Shown piece by piece: positions 54,055 to 64,000 of a stretch of 64,000 bases of DNA. A model generated the notes under the pieces. The model had not been told where the DNA came from. It saw nothing but the letters and a program-made list of their open reading frames with translations, and did not search any database. The stretch is from Astrothelium macrocarpum (lineage: Eukaryota > Ascomycota > Dothideomycetes > Trypetheliales > Trypetheliaceae), in assembly GCA_021030915.1 (NCBI GenBank), contig JAGEMR010000122.1, positions 23,334-87,333 on the forward strand. The letters run 5' to 3'. Numbering within the stretch: position 1 is the first letter of the stretch; each line of letters begins with the position of its first letter. Made by a program: the position numbers and the translations under genes.

Positions 54055-57000
54055 ATGAAGTATCGGGACCCCGACTACATCATCAATGAGAAGCGCCACG
54101 GCTCGCGATTTGGTGCGATATCGGTTTTCCAAGAACTGTATGAGAAGGCCCGTCTTAGACAAACAAAAGGACGACTTAGAAGACGTTCGTCATATCCGCT
54201 CGCAGGGAAGCCACCGCGGGACCCTGTCCAGACCGACGATCGATTTGAGATTCGTGACTTTGCGGCACTTCTCGACGAATTTCGAGCTGATTTCGAAGAC
54301 GTTTATACCGCAGCAGAGTTACATGATGACCTTGTGCAAGAGTTTGAAACATTAGGTCAGTCAGCACCTAGTACAAGTAACGCTGGTGTCAATCTTCATG
54401 CTGACCAAATTAATCAGGATTTTGGCACTACTACAGCAGATTCCCTGATAATCAGCGCTTGCAGCGGCTTCACAACTTCTTTAAACGCTATTTTCACCTC
54501 CTTTTGCCAGACCGGTATCTTCCTCAATGGTTTGTCAATCAAAGACTCGACAACTACGATTTCGAAAAAGCCATTACGCTCGATCGTTTCAGCTTTCTCA
54601 TTTGGAATACTGTCAATGGTTTTAGTGCGATACCTGCTAAACAATCTGTAAGGCTATCTCATCTCATAATGATGCTTATTCTCATGATGTAAACAGAACT
54701 ACAAAACCTGTGTTCCACATCACAGAAGCCTGGGCGCACCTCCTGGGACAAATCTCAAGAGTGGACAATCTCCTCGCAGCACATTACCAACAAGAAACCG
54801 AGTGCGCTTTGGAGAGGTCCAATACCGAGAAATTCCAAAAGAAAACTGGGGTCGGTCTGTACGGGACTTGTGGAAGGATTTGCAGAGTCGGACAAGTGCA
54901 AGTGTGAGTTGGGCATCATACTCCCCTTCCATAACCCCCTAAGCGGTCGCTTATTTAAACCATCTTAGGTATCTGGCGATCACCGGGTGGATGAACATGT
55001 ATACGAAGATAGTGAGGACGATTTTTTCGATTTTGGTGATTACTACAACACAGCTGAGGCTGTCAAGCCAATGTCAATTCCCCTTCGAAGGTCGCCCGAG
55101 GACATTTTAATGCCAAAGTCTATTGATGACCTGTTACCAACTCCAGAACAATTAGAGGAAGTCCTTTCAGGTAGCCTTGAAGTCGCGCATGCAATGGATC
55201 AAGTAATGGAAAGATCGTCACGAGCTCCAGTGACATTACCAACCCTGGGTGAAAGTCGATCGGACACGTCCGGTCCGGGTAAGCGGCCACCTGATGAGGA
55301 GATGTCTGGAAGACGGGCTTTACCGCACAATACTTCACCCAGTAACGAAGCTGAAGGTGACATTAGTCTGAGAAAATCCCGAAAAAGAACCCGTCGAAAT
55401 TCAACGGAAATTTTAGCCCTCAGAGTAGCTGCGATTTATAGAGCCTTTGGGCCGCAGGAACCTTGGCCGGCTACTACCGACGTTGCTGTTCCGTCAACTG
55501 ATGTCACTCTACGAAGATTCAGTCATCAGATTGGGACCAAGCTCCAATTCGGGAATGAAGCTCCTTACCATGCTCGTTATGATGGAACAAAGTGGATTCG
55601 AAAGCCAGGGTTACGGCCTGGCATGAAGCACTGGAGGATAACCACGAATCATAGAGGATTCCAAGAGAAAGGATCTGAGATACTTTCGCGGCTTGTGCAA
55701 TGGGACTCAAAAAGAAATCTTATTCGATATGTCTCTGGACACACTCCTCTTCCTCCGCCTAATCAGTGGTTTGACGCGAAGGGCAAGACTCCTGTATATA
55801 AAACCCAGAATCAGCAGCTCCCATGGCATATACCGTTCGGAACTGAGGTCTCTAACCAAAAGAGTCGTACTGACAGTGTAGTGGGAGGTCTCCAAAAAGC
55901 CTTCACTACTCGGCAGTTGCCACGAAAGCGGAGACAACGAAGATGGATAATTGACATTGAAGCTGGCCAATTGAAACGTATTCCGTGCGGACCGCCTCCA
56001 GATGCGGCTTCAATAATCGATTACCGATCCGTCAGAGTCGCCTTACTTGAGGCCTTGATTCAGGGCGCACCTCGGTGGCATATCAAGGCTCTGGTGGAGA
56101 GCATGCCTCGAGGTCAGCTTCAAGGTATGCCTCACGTGCAACCTGCATCAACTGGCACAGTCAATCCAACAGTAGGTTGGTGCCCTGAACAACCGATTTA
56201 TCTAACGTACGATTCATGGGCCAACAATGTTCGACCTCGGCTCATGGGCGGCGGGTGCTTCTCCTGGAACCCACGCAGACTGAAAGAGACCATGCCTTTC
56301 AAATTCGATCCATTTTTGGCAGCCAAGGCAGCACACAATATTGAGGCCTGCGTGACAACCCGTCTAGCCGCGCAGACTAAGGCAGAGTCGAGCACGACAT
56401 ATCCATCTCACCCTGACACTACCCCCATTCCCCTCATACCCCAAGTACTGCTGGGTGGCATTCCACAGGATGAAACCATAATGGAAACGAGAATGATAAA
56501 GAATTGGAATTCTCCAGACCTTGCTACAACACTGGCGCCAGAGTTCGATGTTAGCGAGTTTGCAGCGATAGGCATCAAGATGAATAAGCGAGTCGTGGAA
56601 ATAAGCGATGAAGATGGCTACGAAGCAATGGAAACAGACTCACAAGCACTTTCTCGAGTACGTAAGCGAGATACCTCTTGCGATAGCCGGATGAGTCGCG
56701 GGTCAGGAGGAGGAAGCTCTGACGAGGATTTGGATGTGGATATGGATACGGACTTGGACTATGAAGATATGGACGTCGGTATAGATTTTCAAAGACTGCC
56801 GATTGATATGCTTTTACCATATCGCGAACGTGGAATGGGTCCAGCTTCCAAACGCCGCCTTGTGTTTCTGTGGAGTGGTCTCAGAGGTGGTGCCAGTGAA
56901 GAAGAATCATCCATTGATGGGAATGTAGAGGATGCAGAGCATGAACATTCCGGTTATGCTTCCGAGTATGGGGCTCCGGATGGTTATGACCAATTGCGAT

Positions 57001-57776
57001 TACCTTCAGAGAATCGAGACAATGAAAACGAACGGCATCGAACCGTGTCCGAGTCAGGGTTACCGCGTTCTCATCCAGGACCCCCGACCTTGAATCGCAT
57101 TCGCTTTCGGGACTATGTCAATTACCAAAACCTTTTCTCTACGCCTATGATCCCACAGGAGTGCTTACAGAATGGCTACGATTGCCGTCTTTGCTTTAAA
57201 GCGCAAGACCACGTCTACCGATTATTTCAATTCCAAGACTCGTTACGTTTAAAGCACACTGTCAATTTCGACTACGCCAGAAACAGATTGCTATTTGACC
57301 ACATCTTCAAACGCTGTCTTTTTCGGATATGGATCCATATCTACCTACGAATTAATAGGTACGTACGGCAATTGCTATTGATGACATTTGCGAGAAGTCT
57401 CCACATAGGACTGGTATCCAGAGCTCATCCGATTCAAATCATGGCTCGGGTAATGCAAGGTGCAAGACTCCTTTTACCCATTGTATTTGTTGCCCTTCGA
57501 TCGTTGAGGCGCCATCCACGGTTTCTTAGACTCCTAGGAGTTGTGCTGGCATTCGGCCTCTCTGCATGGTTTATCGACTTCTTCGTTACCAATTGCATCC
57601 ATCAACGCGTGGAATATTCGGCCTCGACAAACAGTTCTAGCAATTATTCCGACTCGATTTCTGAGAACGGAGAAGTGTCCAGAACCCCAAGTCGAGCAAG
57701 CAGTCATTCCGACTCAGTTTCTGAGAACGAAGTGTCTAGAACCCCTAGTCGAGCGAGCAGCGAAAGTTCGTCTTAA
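54055..57776 (+). CDS. Orphan 1181-residue protein with C-terminal membrane segment
   Basis: Four exons, 54055-54355, 54418-54647, 54697-54903 and 54969-57776, join in phase to 1181 residues. Three different reading frames are used along the locus, and each junction has good signals: GTCAGT donor with a GCTGACC branch, GTAAGG donor, and GTGAGT donor. Joined text is protein-like across the junctions (for example FWHYYSRFPDNQRLQRL in exon 2 and VRFGEVQYREIPKENWGR in exon 3). Features: basic stretches RKSRKRTRR (about 380) and RKRRQRRW (about 560), an acidic box DEDLDVDMDTDLDYEDMD (about 835), an Arg/aromatic-rich region near 1040-1110, and a hydrophobic helix LLGVVLAFGLSAWFIDFF about 60 residues before the end. 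I recognise no domain. The C-terminus holds a duplicated Ser-rich repeat. Confidence 0.72.
57646..57762 (+). repeat. Tandem repeat of two units in the orphan gene C-terminus
   Basis: Two direct copies of 60 and 57 bp start with ATTCCGACTC. They encode SDSISENGEVSRTPSRASS and SDSVSENEVSRTPSRASS. The units differ by a few substitutions and a one-codon deletion, so the duplication is fairly recent. Confidence 0.85.
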
Positions 57777-58058
57777 AGAAGCATTGTTTCTGACTTCTCC
57801 GATGAAACCATCTGTACGACTCCGAAATAGATGACAGTGGAGAAAGACGCTGCCAAAGATTAAAACGATACTAGTGGCCAAGAGACTCCTGAAGAGCAAC
57901 AGACTACCGAAGGGCAAGAGGTTACCGAAGAGGAACAATTAAACAATGAGGTTGGAAAGCTGATGACAAGGGCCATATCAGTCCATAAAATCCACGCCCA
58001 AGTTTCAACGCTTGAAGCTCTTGCTGCAAGATTTTCTTTCGAAAATATTGTTCTTTGA
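57777..58058 (+). other. Open, protein-like continuation of the orphan gene frame broken by stop codons
   Basis: After the TAA at 57774-57776 the same frame stays protein-like for 93 more codons, interrupted only by TAG (57828-57830) and TAA (57861-57863), and ends in TGA at 58056-58058. It begins SIVSDFSDETICTTP, echoing the SDSVSENEVSRTP repeat, and later reads QETPEEQQTTEGQEVTEEEQ and ISVHKIHAQVSTLEALAA, a likely helix. All three stops are one C-to-T change from a Gln codon. It looks like a tail recently lost, or one used by readthrough or an intron I cannot see. Confidence 0.55.
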
Positions 58059-58269
58059 AGCATTCTTACACGTGTACACCTGAAGCAAATCGGCAAATGT
58101 TCCAGTTGCAACGTTCATTGTCAGCAAAATGATATCGCCTGTCTAATAGGCTTCCTCTATAATGCTCCAGGAGTCCTGTAAGGAAAGAAAGCAAAGCTCA
58201 CAATGATAATCTTTCCCTACGTCATCTAAATCCACGCAATCTTCCATCTAACGTCAATTAAAAAGTCTA
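58059..58269. other. Short convergent intergenic gap
   Basis: About 210 bp separate the end of the orphan gene's broken tail from the RTA1 stop codon. It holds two transcript 3' ends and nothing else recognisable. Confidence 0.5.
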
Positions 58270-59310
58270 TCAAACCTCTCCAACAGTATCCATAACCGAT
58301 TTAGTCCCCGGCTCTTCATCACTCCTGTTCTCCGACTTTTCGTTAACCTTCTCTACCGCCTTAGTTTCCCCATCAACACCGTCCTCTGAGTTCCCACTAA
58401 GCTTCTCAACTACCCCAATATCTTTTCTCCTCTTCCAAAATGCCCACCGTATTCTTTCTTCATAGCCCTCGCGGAAACAAAGTCCCGGGTGAAAGGCATT
58501 CAATGCCAACACCGCAGCCCCTACAATCGCCCCCTCCAACCCAATAAAATACTTTTGGGTTTTGATCAAATGCCCATTCCACCCTTCGCTCAACTCCGCC
58601 ACGCGATACACACACCTTGTAAAAATACACAGCGTCGCAAACGCCAACGCCACCAAAAACCCGCGAAACTTCGCACTCCGCCTCAGCTTCGCATGCGCCG
58701 GATCCAGTGCCTCTTCCCCCATCGCCCGCATCCGCGACCACGTCCGCCACCCAAAGTCCACAGCCAGCGTAATGAACACGGCCAGCGTAAACACCTGGAA
58801 CGCCAGACCCGCCACCATCGCATCATCACCCGGCCCGATATTCCCATCGCGATGGCTCGCAATACTCGCGGCGCCTCCCCCGCCACCCTGCAGCATGAGC
58901 GAGAGGATGTCGCAGGGGATGAAGAGGCGCGGGTACCACTGCGGCGGGAGGCGGGAGTTGGCGGGTCCGAAGGCGGTGACGATGCGCGCAAGCGTGAGGT
59001 AGATGGCAGCAGCGAAGAACGCGGGGCCGATGGTCAGCGTGACGATCTGCAGGAGGTAGGCGGTCTGGTCGAAGGGGTTGTGGCGCGAGCGCAGGCGGCC
59101 GTAGTAGCCGAGGATCTCGAGGACGCAGCCGGAGAGCATGGCGATGGTGAAGCCGACGAAGCGGCGCGAGAGCAGGGCTTGTATGAGGAAGAGGGTGAGG
59201 CTGAGGCCGAAGAGTGCGAGGAAGAGCGTGTTGGCTATGAAGCTGGGGCTTTTGGGGGAGAAGGGAGAGGTTAGTTTGAGGAGGGGATGAATGGAGTAGG
59301 TTAGGGGTGA
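58270..59310. other. C-to-G skew switch, locus 7 (RTA1)
   Basis: Bases 58621-58680 hold 23 C and 9 G; bases 59161-59220 hold 30 G and 9 C. The G-rich arm continues into the RTA1 intron (59249-59328), where GGGGGAGAAGGGAGAGG is seen. The switch is near 58.88 kb. Confidence 0.7.
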
Positions 59311-59414
59311 AGGAGATGAGTGTCGTACAGGTAGGCCCAGTAGCTAAGGTCCAGTGGGCATGTTTGGAGTGTGCATTGGTTACGGAGGTTTGCGAGTTTG
59401 GGATCATCGCGCAT
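58270..59414 (-). CDS. RTA1-like seven-helix membrane protein
   Basis: Exons 59414-59329 and 59248-58270 on the minus strand encode 354 residues. The short first exon (MRDDPKLANLRNQCTLQTC) splices with phase 2 to give SYWAYLPSFIANTLFLALFG, entering helix 1. About seven membrane helices follow. RTA1 landmarks include EILGYYGR, the loop YLLQIVTLTIGPAFFAAAIY, the cytosolic GGGGG-containing segment after helix 4, and RCVYRVAELSEGW. The last 60 residues are charged and disordered. The family includes yeast Rta1 and Rsb1, which give resistance to 7-aminocholesterol or export sphingoid bases. Location is probably the plasma membrane. Function here is by family only. Confidence 0.88.
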
Positions 59415-60447
59415 GAAGAGATGGATAGCAAGCGAGGCCATTTTTCAGCCTTGGAAGAGAGAATTTGCGCACAAAGCCAAGGACTCAAGGCGTGAAAGCG
59501 CGAAGAGAGAGCGAGAGACGAAGCACAGAATGAAACGAATGCAGGGCGGCTGCTGAAAAAAGATGTTAAACCAGGTTCAGGCAATAATCGATATCACTGC
59601 CGTATGTGTGGTTCAGTTACGAAAGAGGCAGAGGAAGGGGAACGAGGAAAGGCAGCAAACCTCAAGCAATTACCTATCTTCAGCCATTTTCGTTGCCGCG
59701 TAAGTGCAGCAGGAGGCTGTCGGTCGATAAACGTGAATCTCGACCCGTCCATGCCAGCGTGCCGTCTTCTAGAGGAACGACAATATCGGCTAAGTTGCAT
59801 TGTGACAGGGAGTCAACCTTGCAAGGACGAAAACGTCAGCAGCGGGAGCTAGCCCAAAAGAGTACTCGGTAATGCCACCGGACAGTATCAGCGGAGCGTA
59901 TGAAGTCCCGCTTCACAGCAAATTTAGCGTCAGCGGAGCGAAGGCGTTGCAACCCGGGGCAAGTATTGGATGATGTGACAAGCAATCTCTAATACGGCGG
60001 AACCTCGAAAGCTTATGTGCTGGATGACTGATGGCGGTAGAATAGAACATTACTGGAGACCCTATCGCTGAGAAATTGGTGAGATCCTGCTTTCTTAATC
60101 GATAGGTGATCTCTCAGTACAAAATGGCTTAAGTTATGAATTTACATTGAACCCCTTCTTGCAGAATGCATGGCTGGAATATGTATGTCTACGACCTCCC
60201 CTTCAAGAGTACTCCATCGCTTTCATACGCGTCAAATCTTCCTCGCTTTTCCAGCTTTCTTCCGCTCTGTGTGAAAACGACGGATTCGCTTTGATGTGCA
60301 AAAATGCCCTCACTGATTGGATGCTGTGATCAAATGTAGCCATGCCATGGATGTGCGATAAGACAAAGGTAAGCTGGATGAAGTCTAAATAATTTCATTA
60401 TCATCTGCACAAGAGACTGCACAAATCATGCAAAAACCTCCTTTTCT
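59415..60447. other. Intergenic region, RTA1 promoter side
   Basis: About 1 kb between two minus-strand genes: the RTA1 promoter on the left and the amidohydrolase 3' end on the right. No gene, repeat or RNA is recognised. Confidence 0.5.
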
Positions 60448-62138
60448 TCAGATGCGCCCCACCGCTTCATAACAATCTTTTCGTGCTTTCTCCACATCAC
60501 ATTTCTTAATCCTCTCTTGTATCTCTCCTCTACTACGACGCAACTCCTTCATCACATCGCCCCACTCCAACTTCCCGCCACCAGCACCCACCCTCTCAAC
60601 CGCGTCCCTCCCATCCCACACCTCAACCTCCCTCTCCAACTCCACCCCCGTCAACTTCCCCTCCTCCTTCCTCACCACCCCATCTACAACCACCATCTCC
60701 ACCTCCCTCGTCCCCGCATGCCTCACCACCGCCACCACAGGGTCCTCCTCGACCACACACGCCATCGCCGGCGTATCCGTCGCAAACACCACCACATCCG
60801 CTCTCATCCCAACCGCCAACCTGCCCACCTCACTCTCCATCCCCACGGCTCTCGCGCCCTTCACCGTCGCCAGATTAAACGCCTCCAGCGTGCTCGGCTC
60901 CACCCTCGCGGGGAACTTCCCGTCCCTGAGGATCTGCTCGTTGCGCTCGGCGCGCGCCACCGCCAGCCCGACGCGCATCGCGTGCAGCATCGACGCGCCG
61001 CTCGCGGAGTGGCAGTCGCTGCCGAGCGAGGCGTGGACGTCCGGGTGGAAGCAGACGGGGAGGCCGTGCGCCATTTGCGTTTCGGTTGCGGGCGTGCTGG
61101 AGATTTGGGCGTGTGACGCGTGCAGGAGGGCGAAGTCCGAGGGGGTAGAGCCTGTGGCGTGGCTGAGGAGGATTTCGGGCCCGAGGAGGGAGTAGGCGGC
61201 GAGGGTGGCTGGGATGGAGTCGGTGGAGCCTGTGCGGGAAGGGGGGTTAGCGGGGTTGGATGTGGGGGAGAGGAGAGGGGGTTTTGGGTTTGGAGATGGA
61301 GTACCTGCGATGTTGTTTTTGCGCCAGTGAGAGGTGATTGTTTTGACGCCGCAGTTGCGGGCTGTCTTGTACAGGTTCATGACTTGATCTTTGGGAAGGT
61401 CAAGCATGTCGAATCCAAGACCAATTGTGACTCGACTATCGCCAAAGGGTTGACGTTGAGCCAGGTCTCCAAGCTGTGCAATAGACCAGTCTGGAATTGG
61501 ATCTGTCTCGGGTTGAATGTCCGTAGTCCAATTCTTGAGTCTGGGGATGATGCTATAGCAGAAGACAGAACGAACGCCAGAGGTGATTAAAGCCGAAAGT
61601 CCTGCGAGAGCTACAAACCAACATCAGTACCCATTTCCGGACTGAATTGCTTGCCCTTGCTAGGATGCCTACCATGATCAGTGGAATAGGTCATGTGAGC
61701 ATGGTCAACGATACACGTCGTCCCTGCGTCGATGGATTCGAGACATCCGCCAAGTTCCCCCCAGAAGACATCCTGAGGTGTGTAGTTGAAACATTGCATA
61801 TTGCCTATGAGACTGCATCAGACGTTGCAACTTTGTGCTACTTAGCTCTAACGGTGGCCTTGACCTTTGGGTGTGTAGTCCAATAGCGTATCGTCAGAGT
61901 GTCTACCTTTCAGTTGAGTTTGCCACACATGGTGGTGAGTATCGATGAAACCGGGACAGATAATTTTATTTCGACAGTTAACAACTCGGCAACCTTTAGG
62001 AGGCGTGAGATTCTTATCAATCTGCTCAATGAACTTGCCAACAATGAGTAGATCTATATCACGTAGCACGTTGACACTATCCTCTGCGTCATGTTGAAGT
62101 ATAATTCCTCCTTGGAGAAGCAACGAAGATTCTGACAT
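60448..62138 (-). CDS. Amidohydrolase (guanine deaminase / triazine hydrolase-like)
   Basis: Exons on the minus strand are 62138-61865, 61804-61673, 61610-61305 and 61229-60448, giving 497 residues. It belongs to the metal-dependent amidohydrolase superfamily, which removes amino or chloride groups from nitrogen heterocycles. The metal site is visible: IICPGFIDTHHHVWQ with the HxH pair, TSHWRK, a His in ATETQMAHG, and LGSDCHSASG with the active-site Asp. The N-terminal beta domain (LLLQGGIIL) and a C-terminal one with ADVVVFATD are present. The last intron (75 bp) is in frame and stop-free; splicing gives NNIAGSTDSIP. The substrate is unknown. The start ATG gives MSESSLLLQGG; a GTG two codons earlier is ignored. 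Confidence 0.86.
60500..61310. other. C-to-G skew switch, locus 8 (amidohydrolase)
   Basis: Bases 60601-60660 hold 36 C and 3 G; bases 61261-61320 hold 28 G and 3 C. Most of that G-rich line lies in the intron 61230-61304. The switch is near 60.96 kb. This is the strongest contrast in the window. Confidence 0.78.
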
Positions 62139-62815
62139 GATCACAGTGTATCGATCAAAGAGTAGAGAACGTCGTGAAAAGAAGCTGGGTATGGTGCCAA
62201 TTTCGGGTTTAGATAAGCTTTGTGGACTGGGTAGAATACTAATGACTCAATCTCAACGAAAGAGTAGAGAAAGTAGAGAAAACAAATACACAAACCCGAA
62301 TGATCTACTGCGTGGTTGTGAAGCTCTTCTAGCGGTCGCCTTCACATACGTGTTGAAGAGCGTCGGCTGTGCCGTAGGCGCCAGTAAAATTCGACCATCT
62401 GCTGGGGTAGCTTGATTGCGGCCGAATGGGATAGAGTGTGCTAGACGACAAAGATTCGACAGACTAAAATGGTTCTGGCATCCCCAAATTTTATGAGGCG
62501 ATAGATCCTCCAAGTACCAGTAGGTGAGCTAAAAAATGTTACTTCTAAGGTTAGAGAAGAGCCCAACACTGTCTCGACCAATCCTACATAGTTGGACTTA
62601 TTATTCTTAAACCGTTTCAAAAATTATATCAATGATTGTAACTGAAGGTCTCTCTAACGTGGATAGAGTAGAATGTATATTTCTCGCTGTGTTTCACCAG
62701 TTTTTGTTTGTTTAGAAGTAAAGTTTTTTAGCTCAGGGGCTGGTGCAAGCTAGGAGATTTCTTTGCTCTAGGAGTCTCCACCACGGTGCGCACAGGCCCA
62801 CGGAGAGAACACCAA
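62139..62815. other. Upstream region of the amidohydrolase, up to the AT-rich block
   Basis: About 680 bp with normal base composition. Two similar purine-rich tracts occur (AAAGAGTAGAGAACGTCG near 62158 and AAAGAGTAGAGAAAGTAGAG near 62258). It ends with a GC-containing segment, GGAGTCTCCACCACGGTGCG, just before the AT-rich block. No gene is seen. Confidence 0.5.
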
Positions 62816-64000
62816 ATTAATTCTCACCATCAAATGTTCGAATTTGAACATCTCAATAACAATAATAATTAATGAGATGAGATAAATACGAATAAATATA
62901 ATTATTTTGTGTGTTTTGAATAAATTATTAATTTTAATCTTTAAAATATAATGAAATTCGAATTTATCATTCTGAATGATTTGAATAAAAAATTATCTTC
63001 ATTTTATTTGAAGATTTTTGATTCACATATATAATATTTTGAATTTCATTTTATATTTTTTATTATTTTTTCTGATTTTATTTATTTCATTATAATTCAA
63101 TTTTCAATTATTTATTTGTTATTCGTTATTCAATAATTTTTTATTTGATTTATTATTGAATAATTCTTTTTTTTTTTTTCATTATTATTGAATTTTTTTA
63201 TAATCATATTTTTATTCAATCTTATATTCGATTTTAATTTATTTATTAATTTATTATTGAATTTTTTAAATTTTTTTTCGTTTTTTTTTAAATTATTCAA
63301 TTTTTTTTATTATTATTATAATTCATAAATGAATATTATTTTATTAAAATTGAAAAGTTATATTTTATCATATTTAAAAAATATTTTTAATTATTTTCGA
63401 TGTTTTATTCATTATTTTTTAAATTTGATTATTTTTCGAAAATTTGTATTTTTTATTTTTAAAAATTCAAATTATATATTTCATTTAAAAATGAATATTT
63501 TTTATTATAATAAATTCATATAAATATTTAGATATTTGTAAAATTATTTTTAATATCATAGGGTCTACCACGGTATTTTAAGACAGCCTACATTTTGAGA
63601 CATATTATACATACGTTCTATATACAATCAATTTACGAATTTTATATATTTTATAATCATTTTTTTGAATCTAATTCTGAATTATTTAAAAAATTATTAA
63701 ATATATAATTGATTTTTTTCAATTTTTTTTTATTATAATTTTTATTAATCATTTATAATAATATTTTATATACAATTTCATTTTTAAAATACTGATAATC
63801 TATAATATATTTATAATTAAATAAATATTAATATTTTTTAATTGAATTTTTTTATTTTTAATATTATATTTTCATTTATCAAAAAATTCTGATATATTTA
63901 TTAATTATTTAATTATAATAATAATTATAATATTTTATAATTTATATTTATAAATTATATATTTAATATAATATTTTATTTATAAATTAATTATATCATT
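62816..64000. other. Extremely AT-rich block (AT isochore, probably RIP-decayed repeat)
   Basis: From about 62.82 kb to the window end the sequence is almost only A and T, with scattered GAAT/ATTC motifs. One short segment of ordinary composition occurs at about 63560-63610 (GGGTCTACCACGGTATTTTA and on). Reading frames here code only Ile/Leu/Phe/Asn/Lys runs. The sharp edge and lack of genes match AT isochores made by repeat-induced point mutation in dothideomycetes. A mitochondrial insertion is less likely because no rRNA, tRNA or known mitochondrial frame can be seen. Confidence 0.75.

Noticed and set aside
54055..54651. A separate 198-residue membrane protein
   Set aside because: From 54356 the frame reads through an intron with good GTCAGT donor and GCTGACC branch site. 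The spliced frame gives far better protein text and leads in phase to the next exons.
62816..64000. Mitochondrial DNA insertion
   Set aside because: No mitochondrial rRNA, tRNA or protein frame is visible; composition and the sharp border fit an AT isochore better.
62816..64000. Open frame at 63329-63523 as a gene
   Set aside because: It encodes only low-complexity Ile/Leu/Phe/Asn/Lys text forced by A/T composition.
1..64000. CRISPR arrays, operons or ribosome-binding sites
   Set aside because: The window is clearly eukaryotic, with spliceosomal introns; no regularly spaced repeats were seen.

Overview
The window is nuclear DNA of a filamentous ascomycete (Pezizomycotina, most likely a dothideomycete; the class is inference). 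The gene content is fungal: a Rom2-type RhoGEF, V-ATPase c', HET and RTA1 proteins, and a BIM1-like copper protein. Introns are short (about 47-108 bp, one of 298 bp) with GT..AG ends and often a CTAAC/CTGAC branch site. Twenty-one protein genes can be supported. Most are split, so exon joins were worked out from splice signals, phase and family alignment; every total length came out divisible by three.

Layout. 1-12 kb: RhoGEF (-), VMA11 (+), a PKA-type kinase (+) and a mitochondrial-type acyl-CoA synthetase (+). 12-20 kb: an MFS sugar transporter (-), a gene-poor stretch, a GPI-type BIM1-like secreted copper protein (-) and a small conserved protein. 20-29 kb: an epoxide hydrolase (-), a 1479-residue disordered protein (+) and an SDR (+). 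30-36 kb: a compact housekeeping run on the + strand of transaldolase, Cu/Zn SOD and Tudor-SN. 36-58 kb: a looser, accessory-looking region with an intronless TPR-CHAT protein, a second SDR, a tail-anchored Inp54-like 5-phosphatase (-), an intronless HET protein, a third SDR (arabinitol dehydrogenase-like) and a 1181-residue orphan membrane protein assembled from four exons. 58-62 kb: RTA1 (-) and an amidohydrolase (-). From about 62.8 kb to the end the DNA is almost pure A/T with no gene, resembling a RIP-type AT isochore.

Three dispersed copies (about 0.55, 27.9 and 41.05 kb) of a 215-245 bp inverted-repeat element form one MITE-like family. The copies differ partly by C-to-T/G-to-A transitions.

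The most unusual signal is not a gene. At eight places the + strand changes within a few hundred bases from strongly C-rich (left) to strongly G-rich (right), around a local GC peak. The polarity is the same whichever strand the gene lies on, and the skew runs on into introns and 3' flanks, so codon use does not explain it. It looks like the footprint of a bidirectional process such as replication initiation or meiotic break repair.
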